NCBI GenBank assembly: GCA_016946835.1
Contig: JACVTC010000420.1
Coordinates: forward strand, 1 to 30,110
Direction of reading: 5' to 3'
DNA length: 30,110 nucleotides
Source: Neocallimastix lanati (nom. inval.)
Lineage: Eukaryota > Neocallimastigomycota > Neocallimastigomycetes > Neocallimastigales > Neocallimastigaceae
The notes under the pieces were generated by a model, which did not search any database, was not told the DNA's origin, and worked only from the letters and a program-made list of their open reading frames with translations. Each line of letters opens with the position of its first letter. Position 1 is the first letter of the stretch. The translations under genes and the position numbers were made by a program. This document shows, piece after piece, positions 6,349 to 16,100 of the stretch.

Positions 6349-9300
6349 ATTAAATAATTTACAAAATAATACTTTTACTAAGAATACTCCAATTGATAAT
6401 AATTCCTTTAATGAAGAATCTGAAGAATCTGATTTTAGTGACACAACTGAAAGTGAGGATGATATCATCATAAATGCTATAAAAAGAAAAATGAATGATA
6501 ATAACAGCGAAAAAGAAGAAAATAATTCCAAGAAAGTACATAAAAGTTTAAAAGATAATCCACGTCCTTTTGCAACTCCTGCTTTAAGAAAGAAGAAAGA
6601 AAATGAGCTGCATAATAAACCAAATAAAGTTTATAAAAATCAAATACTTCCTTCAATTTTAACTCAACCAAATATTAACAAAGAAAAACAAAAAGAAAAG
6701 GAATTAAGAAATATGACAAGAGTAAGAGAAAGTAAAGAAGAAAACAACAATTATTCATCAAAAGGAAAGGAAAAAGTTGAATCTGAAGATATACTTGTAA
6801 TCGATAATGAAATAGAAGATCTAGAAATGAATAAAGATAATCAACAAAATAAAACTAATACTTTGGAAAAATTAATTTCAACAAAAACTAAGGAAACTAA
6901 TAATGGAAATACTCAATTAGTAAAAAGGAATATCAAAATGATGAATAATAAAGAACCTTACAATATTATGGATGATTTAAATAATCTTAAATCCAGTATT
7001 ACGATAGGTCAACTCTTGAATGCATGTCCTAAAATTCGTTCACAATTAACTCAAGGTTTAAAGTTAGAAAAGTCTAAAATAATTGGAACTGTAGACAATG
7101 TAATAGCACGAACTTTATTAGTAAATAACTATGACCATAGCTACATAAGTAAAAGTAATGAAGTAGCCGAAGAAGACTTAGCAATGGTTGATGCAAGTGT
7201 TGACGGAGTACTAGGAAAACTTTTAATTGATTCTTGTAGTAACCTAAGCATCGTTACTAAGCAGTATTTTGATAAATTACCTGGTGAATATGAAACAGTT
7301 GGAAAAAGTCGTGGAAGAATCCAACTAGCAACACAAGATGAAGAATACTCGGAAGGAATTATTGTTCGATTACCAGTAAAAATTAATAATTATGAATTTA
7401 ATGCGGACTTTAGAATTATTGAGAAAGAAGACTCATTTTATGATATGTTAATAAACTTTAAAACTCAAATCGATCATTGTTTATTTATTCATCCAACCTT
7501 AAACAGTCTATGTAAACTTTTGTCAGAAAGTGAATACGAAGAAATAGCTAAAATAAATAATCAATATTATGATGAAGAAAGTATAATCTGCACTATTAGA
7601 AAAGTTGAAGAAACGAATAATGAAAAGGAAATTATAAAGGAATTAACTCCAATGGAATTTATTGAGAGTGATGAATTTTTAAGTACCTTAAATAAAGATT
7701 ATAAAGAACAAATTATTAAAATTCTCAAAGAAATGATTGACATAGTTGCCACTTCAACAGAAGAACTAACTCCTTCTAAACTTTCACCACATAAGATCCG
7801 TTTGAAAGCAAATGCAAAGCCAGTAAAATTAAGAAGTTATAGGTTAACTAAATTAAAATCAGATATCTTAAAAGAAGAACTTACAAAGCTTATTAAGAAA
7901 GGATTGATAGAACCATCCTGTTCAGAATGGTCATCTCCAGTAGTACTCATTCTAAAACACAATGGAAAGTGGCGCTTGTGCATTGACTACCGAAAAGTCA
8001 ATGATATGACAGAAAAAGATTCTTATTCAGTTCCATATATAGATGAAATTTTTGATAGTCTCGGAGGAGCTAAAATATTTACAACTCTTGATTTATTTTC
8101 TGGTTTTCACCAAATCTTAATGGATGAAGAAAGCGTTGAAGTAACCACTTTCACTACTAAGTTTGGAAATTATCAATTTAAGGTTATGCCTTTTGGACTT
8201 ACTGGAGCTCCCTCAACCTTCCAAAGAGAAATGAATAAAATTTTATTCCCTTTTATTGGTGAATTTGTATATGTATTTATTGATGATGTTTTGATCTATT
8301 CAAAAAGTATCGAAGAACATTTAATTCATATTAAACAAGTATTAGAAGTATTTAAAGAAAACAAGTTAAAAATTAATATTGAAAAGTGCCATTTTCTTCA
8401 AACTGAAGTTGATGTATTAGGTCACAAACTTACTACTAAAGGATTAAGTCCCATGGAAAGTAAAATAACAGCTATTAAGAAGTGGGAAGCCCCTTCATCA
8501 ATTCATGAATTAAGATCATTTCTAGGAGCAATAGGGTATTATCGTGACTTTATCCCTAAATATGCTCAAATTACCTCACCTTTATGTAAATTATTGAAAA
8601 AGAATACTAAATATGAATGGAATAAAGAACAACAAGAAAGCTTTGAACTCCTAAAAGAAAAATTAATCAATGCACCTATTCTAAAATTTCCGTCATTTGA
8701 CAAACCTTTTATCATTAGAACTGATGCTTCGTATAATGGAATTGGTGGAGTTCTTTTACAAAAAGAAGAAGAAACCGGTAAGGAGCATCCAATACACTTT
8801 ATAAGTAGAAGTTTGAAGAAAACTGAAAAGAATTATGGTATCACAGATTTGGAAGGAACAGCTTTATTTTACTGTATGACTAAATTTAAATCTTATATTG
8901 AAGGAAATCCATTACCTACAACTATTTACACAGATCATAAACCATTAGTTGGTTTATTTAAGAATAAAGAACCTTTGAATGCAAGGCAAACAAGATGGTG
9001 TCTAACCGCTAGTATGCTTGGAATTAATATAAAATATGAATCAGGCAAAAAGAATGTGTTAGCTGATGCTCTTTCAAGAATGAAAAGTAAGGAAGAGAGA
9101 AAGATATTATTAACAAAAATTACTAATGGAAATAATGAAGAATTATTATCTAAGGTTATAAAGGAATTTATTAATGAAAAGTTTACTGTTATTGATGGTG
9201 AAGATTACTTTATCGACAATGGAAATTATAGAAAATTAATAACGGACGAAAATGAAAGGTTTAAATTAATTTTAGAAGCTCATAATATTGGCCACGAAGG

Positions 9301-10306
9301 ATATTACAAAACATATCAAAGACTTAAGAAAAACTTTTATTGGAATCATATGATTAAAGATATCAAAAGAATTGTTAGTAATTGTGAAAAATGCCAGTTA
9401 AATCGTCCTCAACCATATCCAGAACCAACCGAAAACCATCCAACTAAAGTGGAGGGTCCCTTTGTGCATTTAGGATTAGATATTATAGGACCGTTACCAA
9501 AAACAAGAAATAATAATCAATATATTATAGTAACTGTTGATTACTTTACCAAATGGGTTGAAGCCGAACCCACTGAAAACATAACTTCCTCTGATATAAT
9601 TAAATTTTTAATAAACGTTTTTGCAAGACATGGTGTGCCTCAAGTTATTACTACAGATAATGGAGTCCAATTCACTTCTGATATGACTAAAATCTTTCTT
9701 GATCTTTATGATGTTTATGTAAAATTCATAGCTACCTATCACCCTGAATCCAATGGTCTCACTGAAAACCGAAATAAAGAAATTGGAAAATTACTTCGTT
9801 TATTAGGAAGGAAAAATCAAGATTGGGATGAAGTTTTACCTTCTGCTTTATGGGCACTTCGAACTACCAAAAACACAGCTACCGGACATTCTAGTTTTGA
9901 ATTAGTATATGGAAGAGAAGACCAACAGCCTTATGATATAGCCATAAGAACAATTGAAAATGCAGGTAAATCGTATGATGAAATTTTAATGGAAAAATTT
10001 GTTCGTCATTATCAATGGACTAGAGAAGCATGCGAAAATGTGAAGAATGCTAACAAGTATTGGGCAACAAGACGAGAAGAACAAATAAGTATGAAAAAAG
10101 GAAAAGAATTAAAAGCTGGTGATCTTGTTCTTGTTAGAAACTTTAGCCGCACTAAGCTAGAACCATATTACAATGGACCATTTAAAATTTTAAAAATTCA
10201 ATTCAACACGGCAACCTTAATCGATCAGAAGACTGGAAAGCAACTCGATAGGAATGTTCACTTTAAAAATTTAGTAAAGTTTAACTCCGCTTACAGAGAA
10301 GCTTGA
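6302..10306 (+). CDS. pol: Pol of Ty3/gypsy element 1 (PR-RT-RNase H-IN)
   Basis: Pol copies the RNA into DNA and integrates it. The frame is open from 6272 and is entered by a -1 shift at 6296-6302; the first internal ATG is 6491. Numbering from that ATG: a Lys/Glu/Asn-rich region (1-150); an aspartic protease with LIDSCS (Asp 247), Cys replacing the usual Gly of DS/TG; RT from about 440, with FIDD at 597-599; RNase H with Asp 745 in RTDAS; integrase with zinc finger H931-x3-H935 and C965/C968, and a D997, D1056, E1092 triad with 35 residues between the last two. A GPF-type module (YYNGPF) lies near the end and there is no chromodomain. The ORF is intact and stops 18 bp before the 3' LTR. 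Confidence 0.93.
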   Translation, partial: LLNGSRSTPNDKTIASLNNLQNNTFTKNTPIDNNSFNEESEESDFSDTTESEDDIIINAIKRKMNDNNSEKEENNSKKVHKSLKDNPRPFATPALRKKKENELHNKPNKVYKNQILPSILTQPNINKEKQKEKELRNMTRVRESKEENNNYSSKGKEKVESEDILVIDNEIEDLEMNKDNQQNKTNTLEKLISTKTKETNNGNTQLVKRNIKMMNNKEPYNIMDDLNNLKSSITIGQLLNACPKIRSQLTQGLKLEKSKIIGTVDNVIARTLLVNNYDHSYISKSNEVAEEDLAMVDASVDGVLGKLLIDSCSNLSIVTKQYFDKLPGEYETVGKSRGRIQLATQDEEYSEGIIVRLPVKINNYEFNADFRIIEKEDSFYDMLINFKTQIDHCLFIHPTLNSLCKLLSESEYEEIAKINNQYYDEESIICTIRKVEETNNEKEIIKELTPMEFIESDEFLSTLNKDYKEQIIKILKEMIDIVATSTEELTPSKLSPHKIRLKANAKPVKLRSYRLTKLKSDILKEELTKLIKKGLIEPSCSEWSSPVVLILKHNGKWRLCIDYRKVNDMTEKDSYSVPYIDEIFDSLGGAKIFTTLDLFSGFHQILMDEESVEVTTFTTKFGNYQFKVMPFGLTGAPSTFQREMNKILFPFIGEFVYVFIDDVLIYSKSIEEHLIHIKQVLEVFKENKLKINIEKCHFLQTEVDVLGHKLTTKGLSPMESKITAIKKWEAPSSIHELRSFLGAIGYYRDFIPKYAQITSPLCKLLKKNTKYEWNKEQQESFELLKEKLINAPILKFPSFDKPFIIRTDASYNGIGGVLLQKEEETGKEHPIHFISRSLKKTEKNYGITDLEGTALFYCMTKFKSYIEGNPLPTTIYTDHKPLVGLFKNKEPLNARQTRWCLTASMLGINIKYESGKKNVLADALSRMKSKEERKILLTKITNGNNEELLSKVIKEFINEKFTVIDGEDYFIDNGNYRKLITDENERFKLILEAHNIGHEGYYKTYQRLKKNFYWNHMIKDIKRIVSNCEKCQLNRPQPYPEPTENHPTKVEGPFVHLGLDIIGPLPKTRNNNQYIIVTVDYFTKWVEAEPTENITSSDIIKFLINVFARHGVPQVITTDNGVQFTSDMTKIFLDLYDVYVKFIATYHPESNGLTENRNKEIGKLLRLLGRKNQDWDEVLPSALWALRTTKNTATGHSSFELVYGREDQQPYDIAIRTIENAGKSYDEILMEKFVRHYQWTREACENVKNANKYWATRREEQISMKKGKELKAGDLVLVRNFSRTKLEPYYNGPFKILKIQFNTATLIDQKTGKQLDRNVHFKNLVKFNSAYREA

Positions 10307-10324
10307 GTCTTCGTCGGGGCATCT
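10307..10324 (+). promoter_or_regulatory. polypurine-tract position of element 1 (weak)
   Basis: The 18 bases between the pol stop and the LTR contain only GGGG as a purine run (GTCGGGGCATCT). The plus-strand primer must lie here or in the end of pol, so the call is from position. Confidence 0.3.
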
Positions 10325-10820
10325 TGATAAGAATGTACTAAATAATGCATTCTTAATTAAATCTACGATTTATTTCTAATACATTATGTGTACATTATTA
10401 TTTTTGTACTTTAATAAATTTTTAAATCCAAAGATCAAAAATTAAATCAAAAATTATATTAAACTTTATATTTTTATATTAAATCTTATATTAATAGTAA
10501 TATTTTTATATATTTAAAACTTATATTAGCAATATTAATAATAAATCTTATTTTTTTTATATTAATAATGAAAATTTATATTAATAATATTTTTATATAT
10601 TGATAATTAAAAATTTATATATTATATTTTAACTTTTTATTATAAAATTTTATATCGAAATGTTTTATTTTATATTGAAAAATATTTTATTTTATTAAAA
10701 ACCTTTATATTAGAATAGTATTTTTATTTTTATTTGAATATTTTAACAGATTGTAATAAAAATTATAGCCAATTAAATAAATTCTTATTAGTAATATTTT
10801 AGATATTTTTAAATAAATAA

Positions 10821-10873
<53 letters not shown>

Positions 10874-11181
10874 TTTTATTAATATTATAAATGTATTTTA
10901 TTTATATTGTTATAATTAAATTTTATATAATTAATTATAAAAATCAATTTAAATTTAATAGTTTTTAAAAAAAAAAATAAATAAAATGTAATTTAGTGGC
11001 AAGAACAACTTTTATGCCTTGAAAAAAAATATAAATAGTTGTAAATTTTGCTACTAATTTTTAAATATCATCGAATAAAATCAAATAAAATCAAATAAAT
11101 TTATAAATAAAAATAATAAATAAATAAATAAAATTTGTGTTTCCTTACTTTATTTTTATTTAATTCTCTAAAACCTTAACA
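10325..11181 (+). repeat. 3' LTR of element 1
   Basis: Direct repeat of 3019-3881. The main differences are a shorter poly-A tract (around 10823-10871) and changes in the AAATAA repeats near 11080-11130. Confidence 0.88.
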
Positions 11182-11185
11182 ATGT

Positions 11186-12219
11186 TGATAAATAACAAAA
11201 TTATTAAATTAAAATAAATAATAAATAAGCAAATTCTGTCTAACTTAACCCAAAAATTAATCCATTCTAAACAAAAAATTAAATCCATATTTAAGAAAAA
11301 TTAATTAAATAAAAATAATTAAAATAAAATAATAATAAATTAATTAATCATTAATAATTTTAATTAAAAACTAAAATAAATTAATAAATAATATTTTTCT
11401 AAGACTACAAATAAACAAAATAATAAACAAATTTAATAAATTATAAATAACAAATAAACAAACTTATAAACATCGCAAAATTAAAATTAGATAGTTAATA
11501 ATTTTTTAAGTTACTTTTATTTAAAATAATGATTATTTTATTTATTTTATAACTCAACTTTTATAAACAAATTGTAATTAAAATAACATTTTAAAACTCA
11601 TCTTTATCAACATTTTAATTGTAAATATTGTTTAATTTAATAATAAATTATTCTTTATTTCTCTTTTATTAATTTTATTATTTTTAATGTAAATAGTTTA
11701 AAATCAAAGAAAAATATAAAAACATGTAAATATTTCTTATAAATTATTCTTTATTATTAATTAGTTAATAAATTATTATAAATATTTTATTAGTTTTAAT
11801 AATCAAAAAGTATGATTATTAATTATTTAATAAATTATTATAGATATTTTATTAGTTTTTAATAATCAATTTTTATGATTATTAATTATTTGATAAATTA
11901 TTATATATTTTATCAGTTATTAATAATCAATTTTATTATTAAAATTTAAAATAAATTAGTATAAATAATAAATATTTCATTTTATTATTTTATTAGTTTT
12001 AACAATTATTTTATTAATTTAAACAAAATTAATTATTAAATAAATAAAGATTAATATTAAAATAAAAATAAATTTTTTTTAATAAAACATTTTTGTGTTT
12101 AATAATAAAACATATTTATTTTTTTTAAATTTCTTAAATCAATTTTATTCAGTATTTATCCTTTTATTCACTTCTACAAAATTTAATTTTTGTAGATTAA
12201 GAATATTAGGTATAAATCA
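11186..12219. repeat. solo LTR, family 3, copy a
   Basis: A 1034-bp repeat begins TGATAAATAAC and ends TATAAATCA. It is flanked by the 4-bp duplication ATGT (11182-11185 and 12220-12223). A close copy lies at 28561-29522. It contains the CATGTAAATATTTC motif and a terminal hairpin CTACAAAA/TTTTTGTAG. No internal coding region is attached, so it is a solo LTR left by recombination, or a short non-coding element. Confidence 0.82.
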
Positions 12220-12760
12220 ATGTAATTGTAAGAAATTGTATGTAAGTGTTGACTAATTAATTAGTCACACTTAACCAAATATAATATAAATATTATATTT
12301 ATTTTTATTATTAATTAAGATTTAAATAATTTTTCAATAAAATAACACTTAATATTATTTAATATACTATAATTTTAATAATTGTTATTAAATAATAAAA
12401 TAAAAATAATTATTAATTGATAAAATTAATTTTTTAACTAATTAATAATTAATTATTATGAAATATAAACAATATCTTTAATTAATAACCAATTTCTATT
12501 TAATATAAATAATTAATCATTTGATTTATCATTAACAATAATACGTGATTAATTATATTAAAACATTTAATATTAATATAATTAATATTAAATTAATATA
12601 AAATTAGTTAATAATTATAAACTTAAAACATCATAATAAATAATTTCATAAAATATTGGTTAATTGCCAATATTAAATAATATTAAATAATATTAAATAA
12701 TATTAAATAATATTAAATAATATTAAATTATATTAAATAATAAATAATTAATTTATTTTA

Positions 12761-12816
12761 TCTTTCAGGTTTTTTCTCATAATCTTTTTCCTGAAAGAAT
12801 AACTTTTAAGATTATG
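12761..12816 (+). ncRNA. predicted LTR RNA pseudoknot, element 2
   Basis: Stem 1 is TCTTTCAGG/CCTGAAAGA (12761-12769/12790-12798). Its 20-base loop contains CATAATCTT (12778-12786), which pairs with AAGATTATG (12808-12816). The same fold with different stem sequences is at 18995-19050 and, on the minus strand, at 27856-27912. It lies in U3, upstream of TATA, so it would be in the RNA only at the 3' end. The second copy is at 17647-17702. Confidence 0.65.
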
Positions 12817-12828
12817 AACAAAAAAAAT

Positions 12829-12877
12829 TATAAATAACCTTGATTTTTTCTATAAAATAAAAATCAAGAGTTATTAT
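12829..12877 (+). promoter_or_regulatory. TATA box and putative transcript start of element 2
   Basis: TATAAATA (12829-12836) is followed about 30 bp later by AAAAATCAAGAGTTATTAT (12859-12877), which is the exact complement of the bases directly after the LTR. An upstream arm CTTGATTTTT (12839-12848) can pair with AAAAATCAAG (12859-12868). If transcription starts near 12860, the RNA 5' end is the self-primer. Confidence 0.6.
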
Positions 12878-12979
12878 TTAGAAAATAATATATAATAAAA
12901 TTTCTTAATAAACTCGAAATATTTTTTATCAATTATTGTTATTTTAATAAAAGTTAAGTATTAATTTTGTGTTATTACA

Positions 12980-12998
12980 ATAATAACTCTTGATTTTT
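12980..12998 (+). promoter_or_regulatory. self-complementary primer binding site of element 2
   Basis: ATAATAACTCTTGATTTTT begins at the first base after the 5' LTR and is a perfect 19-base complement of LTR positions 12859-12877. This is the arrangement known for the self-priming fission yeast element Tf1. No TGG-type tRNA complement is present at this point. Confidence 0.72.
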
Positions 12999-13016
12999 TT
13001 TAATATTTGGTATATA

Positions 13017-13054
<38 letters not shown>

Positions 13055-13117
13055 TTAAAAATAATAATATTTTATTAATAAACTATTATCTTTATTATAT
13101 CATTATTACTTTATCAA

Positions 13118-16100
13118 ATGGACCAAAATAACACTACTCCGGCCAACGAAACAAAACTTATATCTACAATTACTGAATTTATCCCTACTTTTTTTGCTCC
13201 TAACGGTATCCTTGCTGAGAACCTCCATGCAAAGGGAAATGAATCTTTAAATCTTAACGAACTACTCTGTCAATGTGACAAATTTATAATAGATCATCCT
13301 AACTCCTTTACCAATAATATTTCAAAGATATCTTATGTCACAATTAACCTTAAAGGGCTTGCCAAGAAATGGGGACTATCCCTTAAATCTGATGATATTT
13401 TGGATGACTTGTCTTATGAAGAATTCAAGAGACTTCTTATTGAAAATTTTGGAGATTCCAAAGAACAAAGATACTCTTTAATTGAAAAGCTGCTAAATTT
13501 AAAACAAAGAAAATTAGGCAATGCAGCTGAATATACAATACAATTCCGACATTTGGCAACTCGTATCAAATGGCCAGATTCTGTCTTGATAGACTTATTG
13601 AGAAGGGGACTAATTGAGGAAGTCAGGGAAGAATATGACAAAAAGGATTTACCTACAAAGCTATTCGAGGCAACAAACCTTATTATAAAGATTGATAAAT
13701 ATTACTACTTCAGAAATAATATTTTAAATAACGGAATAAATGAAAAAACTAATAAAAGAAGAATTAATATTGTCGGAAAACATCAAGATATTAAAAGAAA
13801 TAGAAATAATAACTATAAAAGAAAAGAAGAAGTTACGCTTTCCACTAGCTACACCAACAGTAAATCGGATCAAAAAATGGTTTCTACCTTTTACATTCAA
13901 GGAAAAAATAAAAAAATTCCTCTTAGACTATTAATCGACTCAGGTTCAAGTAGAAGTTTAATGTGCAAGCAATTTGTTTCCTCCCAGAAGTTGAGAACTT
14001 TTGAACTACCTTCCCCTATTGAAATTAGATTGCCAAACAACAAAACTATGAAAATAACTCATACAACTGGCCAATTAGATCTCTTCATATTTGATCACAA
14101 AGAAAGATTCCAATTTAGTGTTGCCAACCTTCAACTTACTGGAATATCCGCTATTTTGGGACGTGATTGGCTTTCCATCCATAAGCCATATATTAACTTT
14201 TCGAATAACCACATTTTCTTTTTAGAAGGAAATTGTTTGGATCATTGCCCATCTTGTAAAGGCACCAAGATCCAATCCACAAAGAACGTCACAGCCGCAA
14301 TTGTAACTGAAGACCCAATGTCAGAAGACACAGCCAAACCTGATCTGAAAGACCTTTTTGAAGATGAAATATGTTATATTATGATGTCTAAGGAGTTGAA
14401 GTCAAAACTAAATAACAGTAAAAGCAAAGAGATTATCTTAAGATATTATAGCAACTTACTGGACGTATTTGAAACTAAAAATGCGGATACCCTTCCGCCA
14501 CATAGACCCTACGATATCACAATAAATATCATCCCTGGGGGACAATTGTATTTCGGACCTATCTATTCACTTACTAGAAAGGAAAAGGAAGAATTAGAAA
14601 AATATATTCATGAAAATCTGACCAAAGGGTTCATTGTTAAATCAAATTCTCCTGCAGGTGCTCCGGTAATGTTTGTGAAGAAAAAAGATGGATCGTTGCA
14701 TCTATGTGTTGACTACCGTAGACTCAATTCGATTACAATAAGAAACAGTTTCCCAATTCCAAGAATTAATGACCTTATCGAAGTTTTTAAAGGGGCACAA
14801 ATATTTTCTAGATTAGACCTCAAATCTGCTTACAATCTCGTGCGAGTCAGTAAAGATAGTGAATACTTAACAGCTTTTAGGACACCACTAGGACATTTTC
14901 AATATAGAGTAATGCCATTTGGATTAAGAAACGCCCCTTCAGTTTTCCAAAGGTTCATTCAAGACACGTTATCAGAAGAATTGAATAAATTCGTTCAAAT
15001 ATATTTAGATGACATTATCATTTATTCTTCAGATGAAAATCAACATATTAATCATGTTAAAGTAGTATTGAGTAAGTTATTAAATAATGGATTATACTGC
15101 AAGATTGAGAAATGTGAGTTCCATGTTAAACAAACCACCTTTCTCGGCTTCGTTGTGTCCGCTAATGGGTTACTAATGGATAAAGACAAGATAAAATGCA
15201 TTATGGAATGGCCAGTTCCAAAAAACCTTACTGAACTGCAAAGTTTCCTTGGGTTTACAAATTTTTATAGACGTTTTATCAAAGATTACGCAAAAATTAT
15301 GGATCCTTTAAGAAAACTTTTATCTAAGAATAATACTTTTCTATGGGATAAGGATGCTCAGAATGCTTTTGATAGTTTAAAGAAATCATTTAATTCAACT
15401 GATATCCTTATTTTTCCAGACCAAGATAAAGAATTCTTTTTGGAAACTGACGCAAGCGAATTTGCCCTCGGATGTGTATTATCTCAAAACTCATCGATCG
15501 ACAACTTAATCCATCCTATTGCCTTTTATTCCCGTTCACTGACAAGTCCTGAAACGAATTACGCTATCTATGACAAGGAATTATTGGCGATAATTACTGC
15601 CTTTGATGTATGGAGACATCACCTTGAAGGAGCAAAATTTCCTATTAAAGTTTTTACGGACCATAGGAATCTTCTGTTTTTCAAAAAACCTCAAAAATTG
15701 AGCCCCCGACAAATTCGATGGAGTCTCTTCTTATCCAAATTTGATTTTGTTCTTTCTTATAGGCCTGGGGTTCAAGGTGGGAAACCAGATGCGTTATCCC
15801 GAAGACCAGATTACCTCATCAAAAACATTAATGAATCTCAAATTTTATTAAAAGAAAATAATTTTTGCCTCTCTATGGAAGATAACTTAGTCAAACTTCA
15901 AGAAATGCAATCTCAAGACCCTTATTGTTCCAATATACTTAACAAATTCAAAGATAAAACAAAAAATTTTAAAAGTTCACTATTTCAATTAAAAAATAAC
16001 ATTCTCCACTTTAATAACAAAATTATTGTTCCCTCTAATCTTAGAATTACTTTACTTCGAAAAATGCATGATGATCCACTTGGAGGACACCTTGGAATTG

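Larger units (their letters stand above)
3019..11181 (+). mobile_element. Ty3/gypsy element 1 (gag and pol in two frames)
   Basis: This is an 8.16-kb element with LTRs of 863 and 857 bp, a tRNA-type primer binding site, a 1.5-kb structured leader, gag, a -1 frameshift signal, and pol in the order protease, RT, RNase H, integrase (Ty3/gypsy order). Both ORFs are intact, and the LTRs differ mainly in homopolymer and AT-repeat lengths, so it inserted recently. The left flank ends ACTG but the right flank begins ATGT, so there is no matching target duplication. It sits directly beside the tRNA-like sequence. Confidence 0.92.
12241..12979 (+). repeat. 5' LTR of element 2
   Basis: It is 739 bp, TGTAAGTG to TTATTACA. 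Near its start is the perfect 18-bp palindrome TGACTAATTAATTAGTCA (12250-12267), extended by AAGTG/CACTT. A 10-bp AT repeat (ATTAAATAAT) lies near 12670-12740. The pseudoknot, TATA box and putative start follow. Confidence 0.92.

Noticed and set aside
13740-13934. Small ORF overlapping element 2
   Set aside because: Out-of-frame shadow of the gag-pol ORF, with low-complexity Lys/Ile product.
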